Assembly: GCA_910579135.1 (NCBI GenBank)
Contig: CAJTTM010000022.1
Span: 1-37,475, forward strand
DNA: 37,475 nt
From: an uncultured Erysipelotrichales bacterium
GTDB taxonomy: Bacteria; Bacillota_I; Bacilli_A; Erysipelotrichales; Coprobacillaceae
Reading direction: 5' to 3'
Part shown: positions 22,090-29,346 of the stretch, piece after piece
Layout of the letters: each line of letters starts with the position of its first letter
Numbering within the stretch: the stretch's first letter is position 1
Position numbers and translations under genes: made by a program
Notes under the pieces: model-generated
Told to the model about the DNA's origin: nothing
Databases searched by the model: none
The model's input: only the letters and a program-made list of their open reading frames with translations

Positions 22090-22967
22090 AATTAGGAGCA
22101 ATTGAAGCAGGTGGAACAAAGTTTGTAGTTGCAGTAGGCGATGAAAATGGGAATGTATTAGAAAGAGATTCTTTTCCTACAACAACTCCCAAGGAGACGG
22201 TAGAAAATATTTTTAAATTTTTTGACGATAAAGATGTAAGAGCAATTGGGCTAGGATGTTTTGGACCTATAGATCCAGATTTGAATAGTCCAACATATGG
22301 GTATATCACAACTACTCCAAAACCAGGATGGTCAAATTATAATATTGTAGGAGCTTTACAAGAGCATTATCCAGATTTACCAATTGGATTTGATACTGAT
22401 GTTAATGGTGCTGCTTTAGGAGAAGCTTATTTTGGAGTGGCTAAAGGGTTAGATAGTGCTTTATATCTTACGATTGGAACTGGAATAGGTGGTGGAGCTA
22501 TTGTTGAAGGACGATTAGTTCATGGATTATTACATCCAGAAATGGGACATATGTTGATGCAAGTCAGAGAAGATGATTCTTATAAAGGAAAATGTCCATA
22601 TCATGGTACTTGTTTTGAAGGTGTAGCTGCTGGTCCTGCTATTGAAGAAAGATGGGGTAAGAAAGGTTACGAGTTAGATGAAAATCATCCTGCGTGGGAT
22701 TTAGAAGCATGGTATATAGCGCAAGCTTTAGCAATCTATGTCTTAACTATTTCTCCAAAGAAAATTATATTAGGTGGAGGAGTTATGCATCAATTACAAC
22801 TATTCCCTATGATTCATAAGTATTTACAAGAAAGATTGAATGGATATATTCAAAAAGAAGAAATTACTACTGATAAGATTAAAGACTATGTTGTATCTCC
22901 AGGATTAGGAGATAATGCTGGGGTATGTGGTGCTTTAGCATTAGCAAAGCTTGCTTTAGAAAGATAG
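22086..22967 (+). CDS. ROK family fructokinase
   Basis: 293 residues. It phosphorylates a hexose, most likely fructose, with ATP. Visible are the phosphate loop IEAGGTKFVVAVG, the sugar-binding FDTDVNGAALGEAYFG, LTIGTGIGGGAIVEG, and HPEMGHML. The zinc-binding CPYHGTCFEGVAAGPAIEERWG and the later ILGGGVMHQ place it in the ScrK/YdhR fructokinase branch of ROK. It overlaps pflA by 4 bases, so sugar entry and the last fermentation step are coupled in one transcript; this linkage is unusual. AAGGAGG lies before ATG 22086. Confidence 0.88.
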   Translation: MKLGAIEAGGTKFVVAVGDENGNVLERDSFPTTTPKETVENIFKFFDDKDVRAIGLGCFGPIDPDLNSPTYGYITTTPKPGWSNYNIVGALQEHYPDLPIGFDTDVNGAALGEAYFGVAKGLDSALYLTIGTGIGGGAIVEGRLVHGLLHPEMGHMLMQVREDDSYKGKCPYHGTCFEGVAAGPAIEERWGKKGYELDENHPAWDLEAWYIAQALAIYVLTISPKKIILGGGVMHQLQLFPMIHKYLQERLNGYIQKEEITTDKIKDYVVSPGLGDNAGVCGALALAKLALER

Positions 22968-22976
22968 TAAATCATT

Positions 22977-23008
22977 AAGGGTTGAAATTTATGTTTCAAT
23001 CCTTTTTT
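22977..23008 (+). terminator. Intrinsic terminator of pflA-fructokinase
   Basis: 11-bp stem AAGGGTTGAAA / TTTCAATCCTT (one G-T pair), 6-nt loop, then a T run. Confidence 0.85.
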
Positions 23009-23052
23009 ATCGAAATGCAACCAATAGTTTCCTGGTTTCAAACTAAAATATA

Positions 23053-23082
23053 TTGTCGCAACTGTCTTTTATTTTATATAAT
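23053..23082 (+). promoter_or_regulatory. Promoter of the XRE regulator gene
   Basis: TTGTCG (23053-23058), 18-bp spacer, TATAAT (23077-23082). Confidence 0.55.
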
Positions 23083-23109
23083 GTATTTGAAAAGATAGGG
23101 GAGGAAATA

Positions 23110-23826
23110 ATGAATATAGAAATCGCAAATAAATTATTACAACTTAGAAAAGAGAAGGGATTATCTCAAGAACAACTTGCTCAAAAATTAGGGATTAGTA
23201 GACAAGCAGTAAGCAAATGGGAAAGAGCAGAAGCATCACCTGATACAGATAATCTTATTGAACTTGCAAAGCTTTATGATATCTCTTTAGATGAATTATT
23301 ATTACATGAACCTACAAAAAAAATAATTGATGATAAAGAAGATAAAGATTATGTTCATGTAGGTTTTGATGGGATTCATGTGAAAGAAAAAGAAGGTGAT
23401 GAAGTTCATGTATCATGGGATGGCATACATGCTAATGAAAATGATGGACATATTGTAGATGTAAGTAAAGAGGGAATATTTATTGATGGAGAAAAAAAGG
23501 ATTTGATACATCACAATTTAGAAAATAAAAAGTATAGTTTTCCATTTAGTGCTGTTATTTTTTCTTTATTTTTAATCTATGCAGTTATAACAAATGAATG
23601 GGATCCAATATGGATTGTATTGTTATCTATTCCTACATTTGATAGTTTAATGAGTGCAATACATAAAAGGAAATTTTCTAAATTTGCTTATCCATTATTA
23701 TGTACAATTATGTATTTATGGATAGGTATATATAATGGATATTGGCATCCTGGATGGGTTATCTATTTATCTGTTCCGTGTTATTATTCTGTTGCTCATT
23801 ATTTAGATCACAGAAAGACTTCCTAA
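23110..23826 (+). CDS. XRE-family regulator with three 17-residue repeats and a membrane C-terminus
   Basis: 238 residues from ATG 23110 (GGGGAGGA upstream). Residues ~4-58 are a classic helix-turn-helix (LRKEKGLSQEQLAQKLGISRQAVSKWERAEASPDTD). Then come three contiguous 17-residue repeats: 81-97 (YVHVGFDGIHVKEKEGD), 98-114 (EVHVSWDGIHANENDGH), 115-131 (IVDVSKEGIFIDGEKKD), each with V-V...GI at fixed spacing. The C-terminal third has three to four hydrophobic segments rich in Trp/Tyr (WDPIWIVLLSIPTF, YPLLCTIMYLWIGIYNGYWHPGWVIYL). The layout suggests a one-component membrane-bound sensor regulator. Immediate neighbours are the PadR/DUF1700/PspC genes; its target may be among them (inference). 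Confidence 0.82.
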   Translation: MNIEIANKLLQLRKEKGLSQEQLAQKLGISRQAVSKWERAEASPDTDNLIELAKLYDISLDELLLHEPTKKIIDDKEDKDYVHVGFDGIHVKEKEGDEVHVSWDGIHANENDGHIVDVSKEGIFIDGEKKDLIHHNLENKKYSFPFSAVIFSLFLIYAVITNEWDPIWIVLLSIPTFDSLMSAIHKRKFSKFAYPLLCTIMYLWIGIYNGYWHPGWVIYLSVPCYYSVAHYLDHRKTS

Positions 23827-23839
23827 GGGGAGTTTTTTT
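23818..23839 (+). terminator. Intrinsic terminator overlapping the XRE gene stop
   Basis: ACTTCC(taag)GGGAGT followed by TTTTTT. The TAA stop is in the loop. Confidence 0.65.
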
Positions 23840-23840
23840 G

Positions 23841-23875
23841 TTGACATATAATACTATATGGTGTATAGTATTATA
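23841..23875 (+). promoter_or_regulatory. padR promoter with perfect 12-bp inverted repeat operator
   Basis: TTGACA (23841-23846), 17-bp spacer, TATAGT (23864-23869). The arms TATAATACTATA (23847-23858) and TATAGTATTATA (23864-23875) are exact reverse complements around TGGTG. They cover the spacer and the -10, so a bound repressor would block polymerase. The adjacent PadR gene is the obvious candidate (inference). Confidence 0.78.
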
Positions 23876-23891
23876 CAGAAAGGATGATGTT

Positions 23892-24218
23892 ATGATTTTT
23901 AATACAGGTTCAGCTTTATTAGATGCTGTTGTATTGTCTGTTGTTTCTAGAAATGCTAAGGGAACATATGGATATAAAATAACACAGGATGTACAAAAAG
24001 TTATTTCTGTATCAGAATCAACACTATATCCTGTGTTAAGAAGATTATTAAAAGATAACTGTTTAGAGACTTATGATGAGCAGTATCAAGGAAGAAATAG
24101 AAGATATTATATGATTACAAGTAAAGGGCAGGCACAACTATTAATCTATAAAGAAGAGTGGTTTGATTATATTCAAAAAATAAATATTTTATTTAATGGA
24201 GGAGATATTTATGGATAG
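23892..24218 (+). CDS. PadR family transcriptional regulator
   Basis: 108 residues from ATG 23892. It is a small winged-helix repressor: LLDAVVLSVVSRNAKGTYGYKITQDVQ, then SESTLYPVLRRLLKDNCLETYDEQYQGRNRRYYMITSKGQAQL, which is the diagnostic PadR recognition helix and wing. The usual C-terminal dimerisation helix is short, the PadR-s1 type. It overlaps the DUF1700 gene by 8 bases (start ATG 24211 inside its end), a standard pairing in Firmicutes. Likely autoregulated through the inverted repeat at 23847-23875. Confidence 0.9.
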   Translation: MIFNTGSALLDAVVLSVVSRNAKGTYGYKITQDVQKVISVSESTLYPVLRRLLKDNCLETYDEQYQGRNRRYYMITSKGQAQLLIYKEEWFDYIQKINILFNGGDIYG

Positions 24219-24621
24219 ATATTTAAATGAATTAGAAGAATTATTAATTGATTTAGATAGTGGTGATAGGTGTGAAGCTGTTGAATATTATAGGAATTAT
24301 ATTATAGAAGCTCATCTTGATACATATGAAAATATTGTCAATCAATTAGGTAGTACAGTGTATTTATCTAATATGATTAGAAAAAGTCAAACACAATATT
24401 ATGATGAAGACATTGAAATAAGTTCTAAAAAAGTACACTCTGTAAAAAATGAAATTCAAGATACTCGAGGAAGTCAAAGTGTGGTCACTAATAATTTTTT
24501 ATGGTGTATTGTTTTAGGAATTATTGTTGTTATGTTTTTAAATGCTTTTATTGGTATAGGAATCTTTCTTTGCATATTGTATGCATTGTATTATTTTATA
24601 GTTAGAAATAGGAGGAAATGA
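24211..24621 (+). CDS. DUF1700 (HAAS-type) membrane protein
   Basis: 136 residues from ATG 24211 (GGAGGAG upstream). The N-terminal soluble part MDRYLNELEELLIDLDSGDRCEAVEYYRNYI...LGS is the DUF1700/HAAS helical domain. Then comes a polar linker, and two membrane segments near the end (FLWCIVLGIIVVMFLNAFI, GIFLCILYALYYFIV). Such genes nearly always follow a PadR gene, and the PadR may sense the envelope through the domain. It is translationally coupled to padR. Confidence 0.82.
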   Translation: MDRYLNELEELLIDLDSGDRCEAVEYYRNYIIEAHLDTYENIVNQLGSTVYLSNMIRKSQTQYYDEDIEISSKKVHSVKNEIQDTRGSQSVVTNNFLWCIVLGIIVVMFLNAFIGIGIFLCILYALYYFIVRNRRK

Positions 24622-24622
24622 A

Positions 24623-24814
24623 ATGGATAAGAAATTATATCGTTCAAATAAAGATTCGAAAATTGCTGGAGTTTGTGGAGGAATAGCAGAATATTTTAAT
24701 GTTGATTCAAGCATTGTAAGAATTATAGCTTTACTTCTTATATTTGGCTGGGGAAGTGGATTGATTATTTATATTATTATTGCATTTATTGTTCCTGAAG
24801 ATCCATATTTATAG
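24623..24814 (+). CDS. PspC domain membrane protein
   Basis: 63 residues. A single PspC domain: KKLYRSNKDSKIAGVCGGIAEYFNVDSSIVRIIALLLIFGWGSGLIIYIIIAFIVPEDP. The GVCGGIAEYF box and final VPEDP are diagnostic. PspC proteins sense or buffer membrane stress. Last gene of the padR cassette, one base after the DUF1700 stop. AGGAGG precedes it. Confidence 0.92.
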   Translation: MDKKLYRSNKDSKIAGVCGGIAEYFNVDSSIVRIIALLLIFGWGSGLIIYIIIAFIVPEDPYL

Positions 24815-24821
24815 TAAAAAA

Positions 24822-24845
24822 AGAGATTTCACAATTGAAATCTCT
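24822..24845. terminator. Bidirectional terminator between pspC-like gene and ptsI
   Basis: Perfect 10-bp stem AGAGATTTCA / TGAAATCTCT with loop CAAT. A-run and T-run flanks serve both strands. Confidence 0.85.
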
Positions 24846-24856
24846 TCATTTTTTTA

Positions 24857-26569
24857 TTATTTTATAACTTCTTCAACTAATGCAACAACTTCTTCCATTG
24901 TGCAGCAATTGATAGCTTTATTAGCTAATACTTCCATTTCAGCTTTTGATAAGTTTTTGATAAGTTTTCTTTGAGCTAAAACAGATGTAGCAGACATTGA
25001 GAATTCATCAAGTCCTAAACCTAATAATAATGGTGCAGCTAAAGTTTCTCCAGCCATTTCTCCACACATACCAGCCCATTTTCCTTCTTTGTGAGCAGAG
25101 TCAATTACATGTTTAACTAATCTTAATATAGAAGGGTTAAACGGTTGATATAAGTATGATACACCTGAAGACATTCTATCTGCAGCAAATGTATATTGAA
25201 TTAAATCATTTGTACCAATTGAGAAGAAATCAACTTCTTTAGCAAATTGATCAGCAAGTACAGCAGCTGCTGGAATTTCAATCATGATACCAACTTGAAG
25301 TGTATCAGAAACTTTAACACCTTCAGCAACTAATTTTTCTTTTTCTTCTAATAATAAACCTTTAGCTTTTCTGAATTCTTGTAAAGTTGCAATCATTGGG
25401 AACATGATTCTTAAATCACCATGAACAGAAGCTCTAAGTAAAGCTCTTAATTGAGTTCTAAAGATATCTTCTTTTTGGAAACATAAACGAACAGCACGTA
25501 CTCCTAAGAATGGGTTCATTTCTTCTGGTAAATCAATAGCTTCGATTTTCTTATCTCCACCAATATCTAATGTTCTAACAACAACTGGTTTACCATTCAT
25601 ATTTTCTAATACTTCTTTGTAAACTTCATATTGTCTTTCTTCAGTTGGTAAATCAGCAGATTCCATATATAAGAATTCAGTTCTGAATAACCCAACACCT
25701 TCAGCACCATTTTCATGAGCACCTGGTAAATCATTAGCACCACCAATGTTTGCCACTAATTCAACATGATGTCCATCAGTAGTCACTGTTTTTTCATTAA
25801 CCAATTTCTTTAACTCTTCTTTGTAAGCAATAAATTCATCACGTTTAGCTGTATAAGATTTTACTGTTTCTTCATCAGGATTAATGACAACAGTACCTTC
25901 AATACCATCTAATGCAATCATATCCCCAGCTTTTACATCTTCAGTAATTGTTTTACAAGCAACAACTGCAGGGATTTCTAAGCTTCTTGCCATAATTGCA
26001 GAGTGAGAAGTTCTACCACCAATATTAGTAGCAAATCCTCTTACTAAATTTTTATTTAATTGAGCTGTATCAGAAGGAGTTAAATCATCAGCGATTATAA
26101 TTACTTCTTCATCAATTAAAGCAGGGTTTGGTAAAGGTTTACCAAGTAAGTTTGCTAATAAACGACGAGATACGTCTTTAATATCTGCAGCTCTTTCTTT
26201 GAAATATTCATCATCCATCATTTCAAACATAGCTACAAAAGTGTTAGCAACTTCTTCTAATGCTGCATCAGCATTAACTTTTTCATTTTTGATTTTGTCT
26301 TCTACTTGTGTTTTTAATTCTGGATCAGCTAATACCAATGCATGAGCATCGAATACTGCAGCCTCTTCAGCTGATAAATTCTTTGAAGCAGCTTCCTTGA
26401 TAGTTTCAAGTTCCTTAGCAGTTTGTTCCATTGCTGCTTCATATCTTTTAATTTCACTTTCTACATCTTCAACAGTAACTTTAGTAACTGTTAAATCAGG
26501 CATCACAAGTTTATATGCTTTTGCGATTGCAATACCATTTGATGCCGCAATTCCTTTAATCATTGTCAT
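24857..26569 (-). CDS. ptsI: Phosphoenolpyruvate-protein phosphotransferase (PTS enzyme I)
   Basis: 570 residues, normal length. It takes phosphate from PEP and gives it to HPr, driving all PTS sugar uptake. The phosphorylated residue is His189 in GGRTSHSAIMARS. The C-terminal PEP domain shows GVGLFRTEFLYM, RTLDIGGDKK, FLGVRAVRLC, VDFFSIGTNDLIQYT and GMCGEMAG with the catalytic Cys. GGAGG lies 10 bases before ATG 26569 (a second ATG is two codons later). HPr (ptsH) is not adjacent, unlike in most Firmicutes. Divergent from nagB across 219 bases. Confidence 0.96.
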   Translation of the reverse strand: MTMIKGIAASNGIAIAKAYKLVMPDLTVTKVTVEDVESEIKRYEAAMEQTAKELETIKEAASKNLSAEEAAVFDAHALVLADPELKTQVEDKIKNEKVNADAALEEVANTFVAMFEMMDDEYFKERAADIKDVSRRLLANLLGKPLPNPALIDEEVIIIADDLTPSDTAQLNKNLVRGFATNIGGRTSHSAIMARSLEIPAVVACKTITEDVKAGDMIALDGIEGTVVINPDEETVKSYTAKRDEFIAYKEELKKLVNEKTVTTDGHHVELVANIGGANDLPGAHENGAEGVGLFRTEFLYMESADLPTEERQYEVYKEVLENMNGKPVVVRTLDIGGDKKIEAIDLPEEMNPFLGVRAVRLCFQKEDIFRTQLRALLRASVHGDLRIMFPMIATLQEFRKAKGLLLEEKEKLVAEGVKVSDTLQVGIMIEIPAAAVLADQFAKEVDFFSIGTNDLIQYTFAADRMSSGVSYLYQPFNPSILRLVKHVIDSAHKEGKWAGMCGEMAGETLAAPLLLGLGLDEFSMSATSVLAQRKLIKNLSKAEMEVLANKAINCCTMEEVVALVEEVIK

Positions 26570-26708
26570 CTTTGACCTACCTCCATTATATTTCTATTTT
26601 ACAATATTTTTACAAGAAAATAAAGTACAATATGATTTATCAATTAATAAATTGTTAGATTTCAAATTTTAAAAATCTTTTTAGTTATAAAAATCTAAAA
26701 GAAGATGA

Positions 26709-26725
26709 TTTTCATAATATGAAAA
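26709..26725. promoter_or_regulatory. Palindrome upstream of the nagB promoter
   Basis: TTTTCAT(AAT)ATGAAAA, perfect 7-bp arms, 8 bases upstream of the nagB -35 in the ptsI-nagB divergent region. Possible operator; the protein is unknown. Confidence 0.4.
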
Positions 26726-26732
26726 CTATTTC

Positions 26733-26760
26733 TTTACTTTATCTTTATTTAGTATATAAT
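26733..26760 (+). promoter_or_regulatory. Promoter of nagB
   Basis: TTTACT (26733-26738), 16-bp spacer, TATAAT (26755-26760), followed by TAGGAGG at the gene. Confidence 0.6.
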
Positions 26761-26788
26761 TAGAGTATAGTAAATAGGAGGAAGTAAA

Positions 26789-27523
26789 ATGAACGTTATT
26801 ATAGTTAAAGATTATGAAGAAGCAAGTCAAAAAGCATTTGAAATTATGGTAGAACAGGTAAAATCTAATCCTAATTCTGCATTAGGTTTAGCAACTGGTT
26901 CAACTCCATTAAGATTATATGAATTAATGAGAGAAGATCATAAGAAAAATGGAACTACATATAAAGGAATTAGAACATTTAACTTAGATGAATATTATGG
27001 TTTAGCACCCACTCACCCACAAAGCTATCATTATTTTATGTGTCATAATTTATTTGATGAATTAGATATTGATATGAATAATGTCCATGTTCCAAAAGGT
27101 GAAGGGAGTATTGAGGAAGAAACTGAGGCTTATAACAAACTTTTAGAAGAAAATCCAATTGATTTACAATTATTAGGTATTGGTTCTAATGGTCATATTG
27201 GTTTCAATGAACCTGGGACATCATTTGATTCAACAACTCATTATATTCAATTAAAAGAAAGTACAATTCAAGATAATGCAAGATTATTCTTTAATGGAAA
27301 TATCGATGAAGTTCCTACACATGCAGTTACAATGGGAATTAAAAATATCTTACAAGCAAAAAAAGTTTTATTGATTGCTTGTGGTGAAAATAAAGCTATC
27401 GCAGTTAAAGGTATGGTTGAAGATGAAAAAAATGTTGAATTACCTGCAAGCGCATTACAAGACCATGATGATGTTACATTAATTATAGATGAAGCAGCTG
27501 CTTCTTTACTTACAAAAAAATAA
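26789..27523 (+). CDS. nagB: Glucosamine-6-phosphate deaminase
   Basis: 244 residues. It converts glucosamine-6-phosphate to fructose-6-phosphate and ammonia, feeding amino sugars to glycolysis. Visible are LGLATGSTPLRLYELM (phosphate loop), RTFNLDEYYGL with the catalytic Asp, LLGIGSNGHIGFNEPG with the catalytic His, and TMGIKNIL. The allosteric C-terminal extension of the E. coli enzyme is absent, as in other Firmicutes. It is divergent from ptsI. No nagA is visible here. Confidence 0.95.
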   Translation: MNVIIVKDYEEASQKAFEIMVEQVKSNPNSALGLATGSTPLRLYELMREDHKKNGTTYKGIRTFNLDEYYGLAPTHPQSYHYFMCHNLFDELDIDMNNVHVPKGEGSIEEETEAYNKLLEENPIDLQLLGIGSNGHIGFNEPGTSFDSTTHYIQLKESTIQDNARLFFNGNIDEVPTHAVTMGIKNILQAKKVLLIACGENKAIAVKGMVEDEKNVELPASALQDHDDVTLIIDEAAASLLTKK

Positions 27524-27543
27524 AAGCCTTATGGCTTTTTTTT
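27522..27543 (+). terminator. Intrinsic terminator of nagB
   Basis: AAAAGCC(ttat)GGCTTTT followed by a T run. The first base overlaps the nagB stop. Confidence 0.82.
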
Positions 27544-27557
27544 ATGGAGATAGATAA

Positions 27558-28316
27558 ATGAAAAAATATGCAGTTATTACAGGAGCAAGTAGTGGGATTG
27601 GTAAAGAATTTGCTTATCAGCTTTCTTTAAAATATAATTTGATATTAATTGCTAGAAGAAAAGGAAACCTTATTGAAATAGCAAGTCAACTTGATTGTGA
27701 ATGTATAATTATTGAAGCTGATTTAAAAATTCATGAGGAATGTTTTAGAATATTTGAAGAAATTAAAGATAAAGATATTGAAATATTTATTAATAACGCT
27801 GGATTTGGAGATTGTGGTTATTTTATTAATAATGATTTAAATAAAGAAATAAACATGATAGATGTTAATATAAAAGCAGTACATATATTTACAAAACTCA
27901 TGTTAAGATATTTTAATAATCAAATAGGATATATTCTCAATGTTGCCTCTTCAGCAGGTTTAATACCAGCAGGACCTTATATGTCTGTTTATTATGCTTC
28001 AAAATCATATGTTACAAGTTTAACAAGAGGAATATATAAGGAGTTAAAAGAACATCAAAGTTTAACTTATATTGGTTGTTTATGTCCTGGACCAGTAGAA
28101 AGTGAGTTTAATAAAAGAGCTAATGTTAAATTTGCTCTTAAGGCAATAAGTTCTAAAGAATGTGTTCATTATGCTTTAAAGAAAATGTTTCAAAGAAAGG
28201 TTGTTATTATACCAACATTAAAAATGAGATTAGCAATCCTGTTAGGAAGATTTTTACCTCAGTCATTATATATTCATATTGTATCTTTCCAACAAAAGAA
28301 AAAAATTTACAAATAA
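27558..28316 (+). CDS. Short-chain dehydrogenase/reductase
   Basis: 252 residues, classical SDR: cofactor motif VITGASSGIGKEFA at the N-terminus, IFINNAGFGDCGYF (NNAG), catalytic Ser in LNVASSAGLIPAGPY, and YYASKSYV (Tyr-X3-Lys). The C-terminus ends in a hydrophobic/basic segment (MRLAILLGRFLPQSLYIHIVSF) that could associate with membrane. Arg after the third strand (IARRKG) suggests NADPH preference. Substrate unknown. The gene starts 14 bases after the nagB terminator with GGAGATAG before it. I see no promoter of its own, so it may depend on read-through. Confidence 0.85.
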   Translation: MKKYAVITGASSGIGKEFAYQLSLKYNLILIARRKGNLIEIASQLDCECIIIEADLKIHEECFRIFEEIKDKDIEIFINNAGFGDCGYFINNDLNKEINMIDVNIKAVHIFTKLMLRYFNNQIGYILNVASSAGLIPAGPYMSVYYASKSYVTSLTRGIYKELKEHQSLTYIGCLCPGPVESEFNKRANVKFALKAISSKECVHYALKKMFQRKVVIIPTLKMRLAILLGRFLPQSLYIHIVSFQQKKKIYK

Positions 28317-28353
28317 AAAAAGAAAAATGAGATTTTTTTTAGAATATAATAGT

Positions 28354-28386
28354 AAGGGGACAAATTCTATTTGCATTTATCCCCTT
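28354..28386 (-). terminator. Possible terminator of the radical SAM gene
   Basis: AAGGGGA / TCCCCTT outer stem with an inner CAAAT / ATTTG pairing. The stop codon is inside the loop. The following T tract is poor, so this is tentative. Confidence 0.4.
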
Positions 28387-29302
28387 GATATATATCTTTT
28401 TCTCTCATTAATTTGTCAATATCATTTAAGATAGTGACTTTTTTTATTGACCATTTTGGTTTAATTAAATCGTCTATAGGAGCATCACCAGTTAATCTTT
28501 CTATGATGACATGTTCAGGAATATATCGTAATTGCTCTACAACGAGTTGAATATATTCATCCCTCTTTAATATTTTAAAAGGTTTATTTTGATATATTTC
28601 ATGTAATTTTGTATCTTTTAAAATAAATAAACTATGAATTTTAATGGCTTGTATATCGAGTGTCCCTAAAACCTTAGCTGTTTCTAACATCATTTCTTTA
28701 CTTTCATAAGGAAGTCCATTAATGATATGAACACAAACATCAAGATTTTTATCTCTTAACTTTTGAAGCCCTTCAACAAATGTTTTAAAATTATGTCCAC
28801 GATTTATTAATCGACCAGTTGAATCATGAATTGTTTGTAAACCTAGCTCAATATACAAATCAATTTTTTTGGATAGCTCATAAAGATAATCAACAATTTC
28901 ATCATTTAAACAATCAGGTCTTGTAGCAATCGCTATTCCTACAACATCTGGATAATCAATAAAAGGTTCAAAAGTTTGTTTTAATTTTTCAATTGAACCA
29001 TAAGTATTTGTGTTTGCTTGAAAATAAGCAATAAATTTGCATTGAGGCCATTTTCTTTTCATCACTAAAGAAACATCATTAAACTGTTTATAAAGATGAT
29101 CTGTGACTTTTCCTGCATAATCACCAGAACCAGAAGAAGAACAGAAAATACAACCACCAGTTGATACTTTACCATCTCTATTAGGACATGTAAAATGTCC
29201 GTTGAGTGCAACTTTTGCAACTTTGCAATGATATTTATTTTTAAGATAATAATTGTATGTATGATATCTTTTATTGTCTAAAGTATATTTAAATTTATTC
29301 AT
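28367..29302 (-). CDS. TIGR01212 family radical SAM protein (YtqA/YhcC-like)
   Basis: 311 residues. The cluster cysteines are Cys39, Cys51 and Cys54 in HFTCPNRDGKVSTGGCIFC, the extended CX11CX2C spacing typical of this family rather than CX3CX2C. Further signature parts are FIAYFQANTNTYGSIEKLKQ, VVGIAIATRPDCLNDEIVDYL, YIELGLQTIHDSTGRLINRGH and VCVHIINGLPYESKEMML. The reaction is not established to my knowledge; members relate to Elp3-like enzymes. GGTGAT precedes ATG 29302. Its promoter extends across the start of the divergent ABC gene. Confidence 0.88.
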   Translation of the reverse strand: MNKFKYTLDNKRYHTYNYYLKNKYHCKVAKVALNGHFTCPNRDGKVSTGGCIFCSSSGSGDYAGKVTDHLYKQFNDVSLVMKRKWPQCKFIAYFQANTNTYGSIEKLKQTFEPFIDYPDVVGIAIATRPDCLNDEIVDYLYELSKKIDLYIELGLQTIHDSTGRLINRGHNFKTFVEGLQKLRDKNLDVCVHIINGLPYESKEMMLETAKVLGTLDIQAIKIHSLFILKDTKLHEIYQNKPFKILKRDEYIQLVVEQLRYIPEHVIIERLTGDAPIDDLIKPKWSIKKVTILNDIDKLMREKDIYQGDKCK

Positions 29303-29317
29303 TTTATCACCAGAATT

Positions 29318-29346
29318 ATTATAGCATAAGGAGGAAATAATGTTAA
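29318..29346 (-). promoter_or_regulatory. Promoter of the radical SAM gene
   Basis: Minus-strand TTAACA (29346-29341), 17-bp spacer, TATAAT (29323-29318). The -35 lies inside the first codons of the ABC gene and the spacer covers its ribosome site. Confidence 0.65.
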
